Assembly: GCA_013178005.1 (NCBI GenBank)
Contig: JABLXL010000006.1
Location: 1 to 64,000, forward strand
Direction of reading: 5' to 3'
Origin: Actinomycetota bacterium
GTDB lineage: Bacteria > Actinomycetota > Geothermincolia > Geothermincolales > RBG-13-55-18
DNA length: 64,000 nucleotides
Made by a program: the position numbers and the translations under genes. How positions within the stretch are numbered: position 1 is the first letter of the stretch; the number at the start of each line of letters is the position of its first letter. This document shows positions 50,060 to 58,438 of the stretch, piece by piece. The notes beneath the pieces were generated by a model. It did no database searches, was not told the DNA's origin, and saw nothing but the letters and a program-made list of their open reading frames with translations.

Positions 50060-51939
50060 CCTTCCGTTACCCGGGGGAGGAGAAAGCCGCCCTGGATGGC
50101 TTGAACCTGAAGGTGGACAAGGGCGAGTTCGTCCTCTTGACCGGTCCCACGGGTTGCGGAAAGACGACCTTGTTGAGGCTGCTGGGAGGCCTGGTGCCGC
50201 ATTTCCACGGGGGGAGGATAAGGGGGCGGGTGACCGTCGCGGGACGCGACGTTCTCGGGAGCGATCCGCGGGAGATGGCTGCGGCGGTGGGAATGGTCTT
50301 CCAGGACGCGGAGGGGCAGCTGGTGAGCACCACCGTGGAGAGGGAGATCGCCTTCGGCATGGAGAACGCTGGGCTGCCGGCACCGGTCATCAACAAGAGG
50401 ACCGAGGAGATGCTGGTGGGCCTGGGCCTCTCCCGCCTTCGCCGCTCCTTCATCCCCGGGCTGTCGGGGGGCGAGAAGCAGAAAACCGTGCTCGCCTCGG
50501 TCATGGCCATGCATCCCCTGGTCCTGGCCCTGGACGAGCCCACCTCGCAGCTCGATCCCCTGAGCGCCGAGGAGCTGCTGACGCTGGTGCGCCGCCTGCA
50601 CGAGGAGACGGGGACCACGGTGGTGCTGTGCGAGCACCGCCTTGAGCGCTGCTACCATTACGCCTCACGGGTGCTCTACATGGAAAGGGGGCGAATCCTC
50701 TTCGACGGTGGACCCCGCGAGGCGGCGGCCTGGTGTTCCAGACACGACGATGCCTTCATACCCCCGGTGCCAAGGGTGTTCGCCCGCGCGGGATGGAAGG
50801 AGTTGCCATTGACGGTCAACGAGGGCAGGGCTTTGCTGGCCGGACTCCCGACGAGGATCGGGGACTTCTTCGGGGGAACACAGGGAGGGAGCGCTCCTCA
50901 TGGCGGGCCAGGTGGGATTTCCGTTCGCAAAGCATGGGGAGGAGACGCGGTGCCCGGGCGGGGCAGCCTCGACCAGCGCGAGTCGAGCACGGCGCGCTTG
51001 GGGTGGGCGGCTCTGGGCAGAAACGGCGGAAAGAAGCGCTCCGAACGCGGTGTCTTCGGGGAAGAGCCCTCGCGGGCGAGAGGAAGAGGGCCCGCGGCAA
51101 CGGGGCCGGAAGAGCTTTTCTTCGCCCGTGGCCTCTGGTTCGTGTATCCGGGAGGACAGGAGGCCTTGAGGGGGTTGGATTTCCGTCTGCGCGCGGGAAG
51201 CGGGATGGCTTTGCTGGGGGAGAACGGCGCTGGAAAGAGCACCTTCCTTCGTTGCATGCTCGGCCTTCTCGAGCCCTCGCGCGGTAAGGTGGAGCTCTTC
51301 GGCGGGGAGCCCTCGCGCGAGCGCCTCCCCACCCTGGCGACGCGCCTGGGATACTGTCCCCAGAATCCCCGCGCCTATTTCGTGTGCCCCACGGTGCGCG
51401 AGGAGTTGCTGCGCACCATGCGCTTGCGGGGTCGCGCGGGAAAAGAGGCGGAGAAGGCCGTGGATGAGCAGATGGAACGTATGGAGCTGTCGCACCTGGC
51501 ACGGCGGAACCCGCATGACCTCAGCGCGGGGGAAAGGGAGAAGGTGATGCTGGCCTCGGTCCTGCTCCCGCCCCTCCCGGAACTGCTGGTGATGGACGAG
51601 CCCACGCGAGGCCTGGACCATCGCAACAAGTCGGCGGTGTCGCAAATGCTGGGCGAGTACCGCGCGTCGGGCGGCACGGTTCTGGTGGTGACGCACGACA
51701 TGGAATTCGCCGCCTCTCTCGCTGAGAGGGCGGCGATAATGGGCAACGGGGGCATCGTGGCCGAAGGTCCGGCACGCGAAGTCCTGGGGGATTCCCTGTT
51801 CTTCTCCCCCCAGGTTAACCGCCTGCTGGGCGGTTTCGGAGTGGAGGTGCTGCGGGAGGAAGAGGCCATCCTCCTGCTCCGCGATGCCTTTCCAGGCGGG
51901 GAGGAGAGAAGGGGCACGGGGCCATGTTTCCCACCATAA
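50032..51939 (+). CDS. ECF transporter ATP-binding protein, two fused ABC domains
   Basis: Two Walker A sites (GPTGCGKTTLLRLLGG; GENGAGKSTFLRCMLG), two signature regions (LSGGEKQKTVLASVMAM; LSAGEREKVMLASVLL); overlaps EcfT by 28 nt. Confidence 0.93.
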   Translation: MALVEIEDLTFRYPGEEKAALDGLNLKVDKGEFVLLTGPTGCGKTTLLRLLGGLVPHFHGGRIRGRVTVAGRDVLGSDPREMAAAVGMVFQDAEGQLVSTTVEREIAFGMENAGLPAPVINKRTEEMLVGLGLSRLRRSFIPGLSGGEKQKTVLASVMAMHPLVLALDEPTSQLDPLSAEELLTLVRRLHEETGTTVVLCEHRLERCYHYASRVLYMERGRILFDGGPREAAAWCSRHDDAFIPPVPRVFARAGWKELPLTVNEGRALLAGLPTRIGDFFGGTQGGSAPHGGPGGISVRKAWGGDAVPGRGSLDQRESSTARLGWAALGRNGGKKRSERGVFGEEPSRARGRGPAATGPEELFFARGLWFVYPGGQEALRGLDFRLRAGSGMALLGENGAGKSTFLRCMLGLLEPSRGKVELFGGEPSRERLPTLATRLGYCPQNPRAYFVCPTVREELLRTMRLRGRAGKEAEKAVDEQMERMELSHLARRNPHDLSAGEREKVMLASVLLPPLPELLVMDEPTRGLDHRNKSAVSQMLGEYRASGGTVLVVTHDMEFAASLAERAAIMGNGGIVAEGPAREVLGDSLFFSPQVNRLLGGFGVEVLREEEAILLLRDAFPGGEERRGTGPCFPP

Positions 51940-52160
51940 TCTGGAGGTATGCCGCGTGGTGAGGATGATGAGGGTGGAAGCGGGAAGGGATGTGGCGTGT
52001 GGACGCAGGTGCCTCGCGCCGCCCGCGGGAGCGAACCGGAAGGGTGGGGGTTCTCCGCGCTCCAAGGAAGAAAATGGTCGCCGTGGAAGCGCCGCGCGGA
52101 GCGCGAGATAAGCGCCGCGTCAGGCGACGGTGAATGTCGGGATGCAAGGAAGGAAATGCC

Positions 52161-53015
52161 ATGACACGCGGTAGAAAGAGCGGTCGCTCAGGCAAACGCG
52201 GGACGTTGAGGTGCCTTCGATACGCACTTCTGATCCTGGCGGCGGCCGCGGTTCTCCTGGGAGTTAAAGAGGTGCCCCCTTTCGATGCGTGGTCGCTCGT
52301 ATCGCTGCTTCTCGCCGGGATATTGCTCGCCGTGCTTTTCATCCGTTTCGAGGAGGGGGAATACGGATCCCGAGAGGTCGCGGTGGTGGGAGCGATGGCC
52401 GCGGCGGGCGCGGCCGGACGGGTGCTCTTCGCCGCCATCCCGGGAGTGCAGCCGGCAACCTTTATCGCCGTGGTCGCGGGATACGTCTTCGGGGCGGAGA
52501 TGGGTTTCATGACCGGCGCCCTGATCGCCCTTCTCAGCAATCTCTTTCTTGGGCAGGGACCTTGGACACCCTGGCAGATGCTGGCCTGGGGAGGAGCGGG
52601 CGCGGCGGGCGCGATCACCGCGTGGCTTGGCGGCGGGAAGGCACGCGTCTGGGCGGTGGCCACGGTCGCCGCTATCTGGGGTTTCGTCTTCGGCTGGTTC
52701 ATGAACCTCTGGTTCTGGCTTTCCTTCGTTTACCCGTTGACCTTGAAAACATATCTCGCCGCGTGCGCGGCGAGCTTGTGGTTCGACATATTCCATGCCG
52801 CCGGCAACCTACTCTTCGCGGCGGTCCTGGCGCGTCCCGTGATAGAGATGCTCTCGCGCTTCCGCGCGCGTTTCTCCATCACTTTCGAGGTGGAGGAAGC
52901 GGGGTCGGATGACATGAAACCGGCGGGCGGCGGCACCGGAGAGGGGGAGACGGGGATGTTCGGATGTGACCCCGTGGACGTGGCATGGGGCGATGCGGAC
53001 TCGGCTCGTGCCTGA
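52161..53015 (+). CDS. ECF transporter substrate-binding (S) component
   Basis: Six-TM-like protein; ATFIAVVAGYVFGAEMGFMTGALIALLSNLFLGQGPWTPWQMLAWGGAG, typical of S components. Confidence 0.85.
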   Translation: MTRGRKSGRSGKRGTLRCLRYALLILAAAAVLLGVKEVPPFDAWSLVSLLLAGILLAVLFIRFEEGEYGSREVAVVGAMAAAGAAGRVLFAAIPGVQPATFIAVVAGYVFGAEMGFMTGALIALLSNLFLGQGPWTPWQMLAWGGAGAAGAITAWLGGGKARVWAVATVAAIWGFVFGWFMNLWFWLSFVYPLTLKTYLAACAASLWFDIFHAAGNLLFAAVLARPVIEMLSRFRARFSITFEVEEAGSDDMKPAGGGTGEGETGMFGCDPVDVAWGDADSARA

Positions 53016-53025
53016 GCCAACGGGG

Positions 53026-54375
53026 ATGCGAGATGAGACGGAGGTGGTTCGCGTGATCCGGGGATGGTATAAAAAGGCAACAGCATTCCTGTTGCCTATC
53101 CTGGTGTCGTTGCTGCTTCTCGCTCCGCCATGCGCGCTCGAGGAAGCTCACGCGGGCATCGACGAGGGGGTTGCTTATATATTGGCCAACCAGGGCGCCG
53201 ATGGAGGTTTCCGCGAGCCGGGAAAGGGGGAGGTCGGCCAGGACGCCACCACCGCCTGGTGCGTTATGGCCCTGGCGGCCGCGGGGATCGACGTGCGCGG
53301 GGTAAAGAGGAACGGGAAGTCCCCACTGGATTTCCTGGCCACCCAGTCATGCAATTGGCGAAGCGTGACCGACTACGAGCGCACCCTCCTCGCCGTGGCC
53401 GCCGCGGGAGAGGACCCGCGTTCCTTCGGGGGAGTGGACCTCCTGGCCAGGGTGCGGTCTTACCAGGGCGCGGGGGGGAACATAGGAGAGGCGGTGAACT
53501 CCAATGCCTTCGGCATCCTCGCCTACCGGGCGGTAGCAGAGCCCGTTCCGGAGGGGGCGGTGACCTGGCACCGCAGAGTCCAGAACCCCGATGGCGGCTG
53601 GGGCAACAGCCCGGGGGCGGCGAGCAACCCCGACATGACCGCGGCCTCCATCATGGCTCTGAGGGCGGCGGGTGCGGAGGCGGGAGATCCCTCTATAACC
53701 GCGGCCCTCTCCTACCTGCGCACCATACAGAATCAGGACGGTGGTTTTTCCTTCCAGCCAGGAACCTCGGACACCGCCGCCACCTCGTGGTGCGCCCAGG
53801 CCATCCTGGCGGCGGGCCAGGACCCGGGGGGAAGCGCCTGGTCCAAGGGTGGCAATACCCCTATATCTTTCATTAGGTCCACGCAGGCGGCGGATGGCGG
53901 GTTCTCGTGGATGAAGGGGAGGAGCATGAACCCGGTATGGACCACCTCCTACGCGGTATGTGCCCTGGCCGGAAAACCTTACCCCGTTGCCGTCTTCCAG
54001 CCTCCCAGGCCGTCTGCGGAAGGGGGCGGTCAGGATTCGGTTTCGGGTGGAGGCGGGGATAACAGCGCGGACTCGGAAGGAAATGCGGCAACAAGCGAGA
54101 ACGTCAGCGATCCTGAGAGCGCTTCCGGGCAGGAAGGAGAGGAAGGAGCGGGGACCGGGAACAGAGACGGGGTGAGCGAGTCCGCTGGAGATGAGGCGGT
54201 GCATGAAGAACACGTTATGGCAGCGGGAGAGGACGAGAGCGTTGAAAAAAGTGGAGGTTCTCCCCTTACGCCGGTTATTGCCATCGCGGTCGTTTTGCTG
54301 TCAGGCATCTCGGTCTGGTTGTTTTACCGCTTACATCCCCGGCGGGCAGAAAACGATTCGGAGCTTCGCCGATAG
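53026..54375 (+). CDS. Secreted, membrane-anchored prenyltransferase/terpene-cyclase-like alpha/alpha-barrel protein
   Basis: Signal-like N-terminus; repeats GADGGFREPG, PDGGWGNSPGA, QDGGFSFQPGTSDTAATSWCAQAIL, ADGGFSW; Ser/Glu/Gly-rich linker; C-terminal TM PVIAIAVVLLSGISVWLFYRLHPRR. Confidence 0.87.
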   Translation: MRDETEVVRVIRGWYKKATAFLLPILVSLLLLAPPCALEEAHAGIDEGVAYILANQGADGGFREPGKGEVGQDATTAWCVMALAAAGIDVRGVKRNGKSPLDFLATQSCNWRSVTDYERTLLAVAAAGEDPRSFGGVDLLARVRSYQGAGGNIGEAVNSNAFGILAYRAVAEPVPEGAVTWHRRVQNPDGGWGNSPGAASNPDMTAASIMALRAAGAEAGDPSITAALSYLRTIQNQDGGFSFQPGTSDTAATSWCAQAILAAGQDPGGSAWSKGGNTPISFIRSTQAADGGFSWMKGRSMNPVWTTSYAVCALAGKPYPVAVFQPPRPSAEGGGQDSVSGGGGDNSADSEGNAATSENVSDPESASGQEGEEGAGTGNRDGVSESAGDEAVHEEHVMAAGEDESVEKSGGSPLTPVIAIAVVLLSGISVWLFYRLHPRRAENDSELRR

Positions 54376-54535
54376 ACCCGGTGGAATCCCCATATCTTTG
54401 CAAGTATGGGCAAGGGCTGCCTCACTATACCTTGGTCGCCCTACCGCCTGTTTTCCCCACAGGTGAAAACGGTTCTGAGCTTCGCCGATAGACCCGGTGG
54501 AATCCCCCTACCTTTACAGGCATAGGGCAAGGGCC
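54350..54535. repeat. Direct repeat, about 69 bp per copy, 116 bp apart, with hairpin in each copy
   Basis: AAAACGNTTCNGAGCTTCGCCGATAGACCCGGTGGAATCCCC at 54350 and 54466, followed by CCCATA..TATGGG or CCCTA..TAGGG hairpin. Confidence 0.88.
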
Positions 54536-54548
54536 TTCCCCTAATGCC

Positions 54549-54827
54549 TCAGCCGTTGGTGATAGTGGGAACCTCGCTTCGCTCCTCTTCCTCAGCTCCC
54601 TCGAAGTAGATGTCCTCGCGCTCGAGGATATCCGCTGGATAGGGTTGCACCGTCCTCCACCCCTCGCGCAGGTCGTCGGGAAGGCAGCCCTCCACCGCGG
54701 CGGCGGTATCCTCCGGAAGCAGGCTCTTGAGGATGCCCACGATGACCCGCACCGCCCCGTCGGCCTGCCTCAAGCTGGCAAGCCCCGCCTCCTCCTTTAC
54801 CCTGGTGAGCAGCTCCCTGCGGTCCAT
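54549..54827 (-). CDS. DUF2267-like protein
   Basis: MDRRELLTRVKEEAGLASLRQADGAVRVIVGILKSLLPEDTAAAVEGCLPDDLREGW. Confidence 0.7.
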   Translation of the reverse strand: MDRRELLTRVKEEAGLASLRQADGAVRVIVGILKSLLPEDTAAAVEGCLPDDLREGWRTVQPYPADILEREDIYFEGAEEEERSEVPTITNG

Positions 54828-55011
54828 AACATCACCCCCTACATGCTCCTGGCGTCTTGGTCGCCTCCTATATTCATTGTTCCCAGATGCAGGCGCCGTG
54901 AAGCACGGGACGCGGAACGAGAATTCCTGGCTCCTCATTAAATTTAGGCAACACGTTTGAAATGCTATCTTTGACGGTTCAACGACGACTTGATTACAAG
55001 TTCTTTCTATC

Positions 55012-55199
55012 GCACCGAAGAAAACGGAGTCAGGGTACCAGTGGCCACGATTTGGTTACGGCGAACCGGCTTGTATGGTGTCTGCGGTTGCGCTGGTTGA
55101 GAAACATGGCGGAAAACCTCATCCCTGTATGGCATGCAAGAAAACGCGGCCGGGGCACCTGTGTTCGCGGTTTGGCTGCGCTGAACCGGCAGACACGGT
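55012..55199. repeat. Imperfect repeat, 120-bp spacing
   Basis: AAGAAAACGGAGTCAGGGTACC...TTTGGTTACGGCGAACCGGC (55018-) and AAGAAAACGCGGCCGGGGCACC...TTTGGCTGCGCTGAACCGGC (55138-). Confidence 0.75.
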
Positions 55200-55309
55200 T
55201 GCGTAGTTTTATGGCATATTCTATAATGTGTTCGCCTGGAAAAGCAGCAAGGGCGGCAAGAAGCCGCAATGGAAGCAGGCCAGGCACGGCGGAATAGCAT
55301 TGAATGTAG

Positions 55310-55345
55310 CCACGAAGGCTGCGGCCTTCGTGGTTTTCTATTTTT
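55310..55345. terminator. Strong intrinsic terminator
   Basis: CCACGAAGGC tgcg GCCTTCGTGG TTTTCTATTTTT. Confidence 0.93.
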
Positions 55346-55422
55346 CGGTTGAGAGCTAAACCCGGACAGGGCGGCCTGGAGGGATGGAAGCAGAAGTTGA
55401 AATAAGTATAGGAGCGCGGACT

Positions 55423-56025
55423 ATGATGACGGCGGTGCGCAATTTCTTCAACCAGAGGGCGGATACCTGGGACGACGAGGGCGTCCGGGAAAGAAGTGCG
55501 GTGAGCGAAAGGATCATCCGCGGCCTGGGCATCTTACCGGGCAGCAGGGTGCTAGATGTGGGGTGCGGGACAGGCCTCATTATACCTTGGCTTCTGGAGG
55601 CGGTCGGCGAGAGCGGTCACGTGACGGCCCTGGATATCGCGGAGCGCATGCTCCGCATCGCCCGCGAAAAGCACGGTGGCTCCAACCTGGAGTTCATCCA
55701 CGCCGATATCGCCGACACTCCGTTCCTGGACTGCTCCTTTGACGAGGTGGTCTGCCATAACTGTTTTCCGCACGTGGGCGACAAGCTGAGCGCCGTGGCG
55801 GAGATGTTCCGCATCCTCAGGCCGGGGGGAAGGGCGACGGTCTGCCACAACGAGAGCCGCGAGGAGGTCAATGCCCTGCACCGCTTCATCGGCGGGGAGG
55901 TGGGCCTGGACATGCTTCCCGGCATCGACGAGATGGAGCGCCTCTTCTCGGACGCCGGCTTCGTGGAGGTGTCGGTGCATGACGGCGAGGACATGTTCGT
56001 GTTGCAGGCGCGCAAGCCCGAATGA
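55423..56025 (+). CDS. Class I SAM-dependent methyltransferase
   Basis: VRNFFNQRADTWDDE; VLDVGCGTGLIIPWLLEAVGESGHVTALDIAERML. Confidence 0.92.
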   Translation: MMTAVRNFFNQRADTWDDEGVRERSAVSERIIRGLGILPGSRVLDVGCGTGLIIPWLLEAVGESGHVTALDIAERMLRIAREKHGGSNLEFIHADIADTPFLDCSFDEVVCHNCFPHVGDKLSAVAEMFRILRPGGRATVCHNESREEVNALHRFIGGEVGLDMLPGIDEMERLFSDAGFVEVSVHDGEDMFVLQARKPE

Positions 56026-56136
56026 CCCAGGCGAAGATGGAGGCATGGCTTACGGGCCTTTCTCATGCATGACGGGGGCCGTGCGCGGTTTTCCGCGGGC
56101 GGCTCCCACCTTTGAAAGCGGCAGGAAAACACGGAG

Positions 56137-56931
56137 GTGATGCGCGTGCCCAAGGTCATAGTGTGCGGTCGAGGTGGAAGCGGAAAGAGCACCTTGGTGG
56201 CCCTCCTGGCGAGGGAACTGGGGACGAGGGGTAAGGTGCTGGTGGTGGACGCCGACGAATCCAACCTGGGCCTGGGAAGCATGCTCGGGGTGGAGCCGCC
56301 TGTGGATACCATCATGGGCTTCCTGGGCGGCAAGCGCGCCGTGGGGGAGAAGCTCATGGCTCGCTTAAGGGGCGAAGGCGATGAGGAGTTGCGGCTGTTC
56401 GACGAGGAACTCGTGCCGGGGAGTATGCCCGCTGGCATCGCCGGCGGAAACGGCGTCGTCTCCATGGTTAGGGTGGGAAAGATAGAGCACAGCATGGAGG
56501 GGTGCGCATGTCCCATGGGCGCGGTGGCGCGGTCTTTCCTCAAGAGCGTCTCCACTCCGGACGGAGAATGGGTCCTGGTGGACACCGAGGCGGGCATTGA
56601 GCACTTCGGCCGCGGCGTCCTCGAGGGCGCCGACTATGTCCTGGCGCTGGTCGATCCCTCCCAGGAGGCAGTGATTCTCGCGGAGAAGGCGTGCCGGCTC
56701 GCTGAGGAAGCGGGCAAGCCTTGCGGGGTGGTCTTGAGCAAGGTCGACGCCAGGGTGAAGCCGGTCCTCGAGGGTAAGCTGGCCCACAAAGGCCTTTCCG
56801 CCATCGCGGAGATCCCTTATTCCGAGGCCGTGGCCCGGGCGAATCTCGAGGGCGATCCCGTGGTTGACGAAGACCTGCGCGAAACGGTCCGCAGCATCCT
56901 GGTGACAGTGGAAGGAGCGCTAGGGGCGTGA
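56137..56931 (+). CDS. CooC-like P-loop ATPase (metal-cofactor maturation type)
   Basis: VIVCGRGGSGKSTLVALLARELGTRGKVLVVDADESNLGLGSMLG; EGCACPMGAVARSFL; LVDTEAGIEHFGRGVLEGADYVLALVDPS. Confidence 0.88.
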   Translation: MMRVPKVIVCGRGGSGKSTLVALLARELGTRGKVLVVDADESNLGLGSMLGVEPPVDTIMGFLGGKRAVGEKLMARLRGEGDEELRLFDEELVPGSMPAGIAGGNGVVSMVRVGKIEHSMEGCACPMGAVARSFLKSVSTPDGEWVLVDTEAGIEHFGRGVLEGADYVLALVDPSQEAVILAEKACRLAEEAGKPCGVVLSKVDARVKPVLEGKLAHKGLSAIAEIPYSEAVARANLEGDPVVDEDLRETVRSILVTVEGALGA

Positions 56932-57104
56932 TTGCGCGCCAAGAGGCGCTCGGCACTGGGGAGGGGATTAGGCGGCTTCTTAGCGCCGGGGCCATCGGCC
57001 GGCCGGCGTCATAGGCCCGGAAAGATCCGGCAGGGGCTTAACGAGGAATGGCCGTGAAGGTGGTCGTTCAACCCGGATGGCTGGATTCTATTGAAAAACG
57101 GGAA

Positions 57105-57136
57105 CGAGCGCGAGGCGTAACGTACGCTCGCGCTCG
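57105..57136. other. Perfect 10-bp inverted repeat upstream of the ABC substrate-binding protein
   Basis: CGAGCGCGAG (57105-57114) / CTCGCGCTCG (57127-57136). Confidence 0.7.
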
Positions 57137-57178
57137 AGAAAAAGACGGAAAGGTCACGAAAAGAAGGGAGAGGGGAAG

Positions 57179-58300
57179 ATGAAGAAAAGAGGCGCTATTT
57201 ACCTGACCCTTTTGATCGCGGTGTTCGTCGCCGCGCTGTCGCTCGCGGGATGCGGCGACAAGGGGGCCGAGGAGAAGGCATCCGGTCCGAAGACGACGCT
57301 GGTAACCGACCTCGCGGGGCGCGAAGTCGAGGTCACCGTGCCCGCGGAAAGGGTCACGGCCATAGGTCCCGGCGCACTTAGGCTGGTCTGCTACGCGGGA
57401 TGCGACGACAAGGTGGTGGGGATCGAGAACATGGAGAAACAGTGGTCCACCGGCAGGCCCTATATCATCGCCAATCCCGAGTTGCTGGACCTCCCGGTTA
57501 TCGGGCAGGGGGGACCGGACTCCACGCCCGACCCGGAGATGCTGCTTAACGCGGATCCCGACGTCATTTTCGTCGCCTACCTGGTGGACGCTGCCAAGGC
57601 CGACGAGCTGCAGGCGAAGACGGGTATACCGGTGGTGGTGCTGAGCTACGGACAGCTTGGCACCTTCGACCAGGAGGTATACGACTCCATCGCCCTCATC
57701 GGGGAGATCACCGGCGAGACCGAGAAGGCGGAAGAGGTGATCGCTTACATCAAGGGGTGCCGGAAGGATCTGGAGGAGCGCACCGCGGACATCCCCGAAG
57801 ATGAGAAGCCCAGGGTGTACGTGGGCGGCATCGGTATGAAGGGCACCCACGGGATCGAGAGCACCCAGGGCAACTTTCCCCCGCTGGCCTCCATCGGCGC
57901 CGTTAACGTGGCGGATGAGACGGGCAGCAAGGGGAGCGTGATGATAGACAAGGAAAAACTCATTGAATGGGATCCCGACATCATCTTCATCGACGAGTCC
58001 GGCCTGCAGATGGTGAGGGAAGACTACGCTGGGAACCCGGGATTCTACCAGACCCTCAAGGCGGTGAAGGAGGGCAAGGTCTACGGCTACCTGCCATACA
58101 ACTACTACACCACCAACATCGACACCGCCATCGCCGACGCGTATTTCATGGGGAAGATCGTGTTCCCCGAGGCCTTCGAGGATGTCGATCCGGAGGAAAA
58201 AGCCGACGAGATCTACGAGTTCCTCCTGGGCAAGGCCTTGTATGCACAGATGGCCAAGGACTTCGGGGGCTTCCAGAAGATCGACTTGGCCGCCAAGTAG
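57179..58300 (+). CDS. ABC transporter substrate-binding lipoprotein (BtuF/FecB-like helical-backbone family)
   Basis: Lipobox-like LSLAGCGDKG; TTLVTDLAGREVEVTVPAERVTAIGPGALRLVCYAG. Confidence 0.9.
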   Translation: MKKRGAIYLTLLIAVFVAALSLAGCGDKGAEEKASGPKTTLVTDLAGREVEVTVPAERVTAIGPGALRLVCYAGCDDKVVGIENMEKQWSTGRPYIIANPELLDLPVIGQGGPDSTPDPEMLLNADPDVIFVAYLVDAAKADELQAKTGIPVVVLSYGQLGTFDQEVYDSIALIGEITGETEKAEEVIAYIKGCRKDLEERTADIPEDEKPRVYVGGIGMKGTHGIESTQGNFPPLASIGAVNVADETGSKGSVMIDKEKLIEWDPDIIFIDESGLQMVREDYAGNPGFYQTLKAVKEGKVYGYLPYNYYTTNIDTAIADAYFMGKIVFPEAFEDVDPEEKADEIYEFLLGKALYAQMAKDFGGFQKIDLAAK

Positions 58301-58438
58301 CAACCCGGCAAGCGGTTGCGAGCCGGGCGGGTCGGCGAGAGCAGCCGACAGCCTGGACTCGCGGCGGGCGGTCCCTTGAGAGGTCGCACGCCAGGCGCCG
58401 CCGCGGTACCGAAAGGGCAAGGGGAGAGGCTGGTGGAC

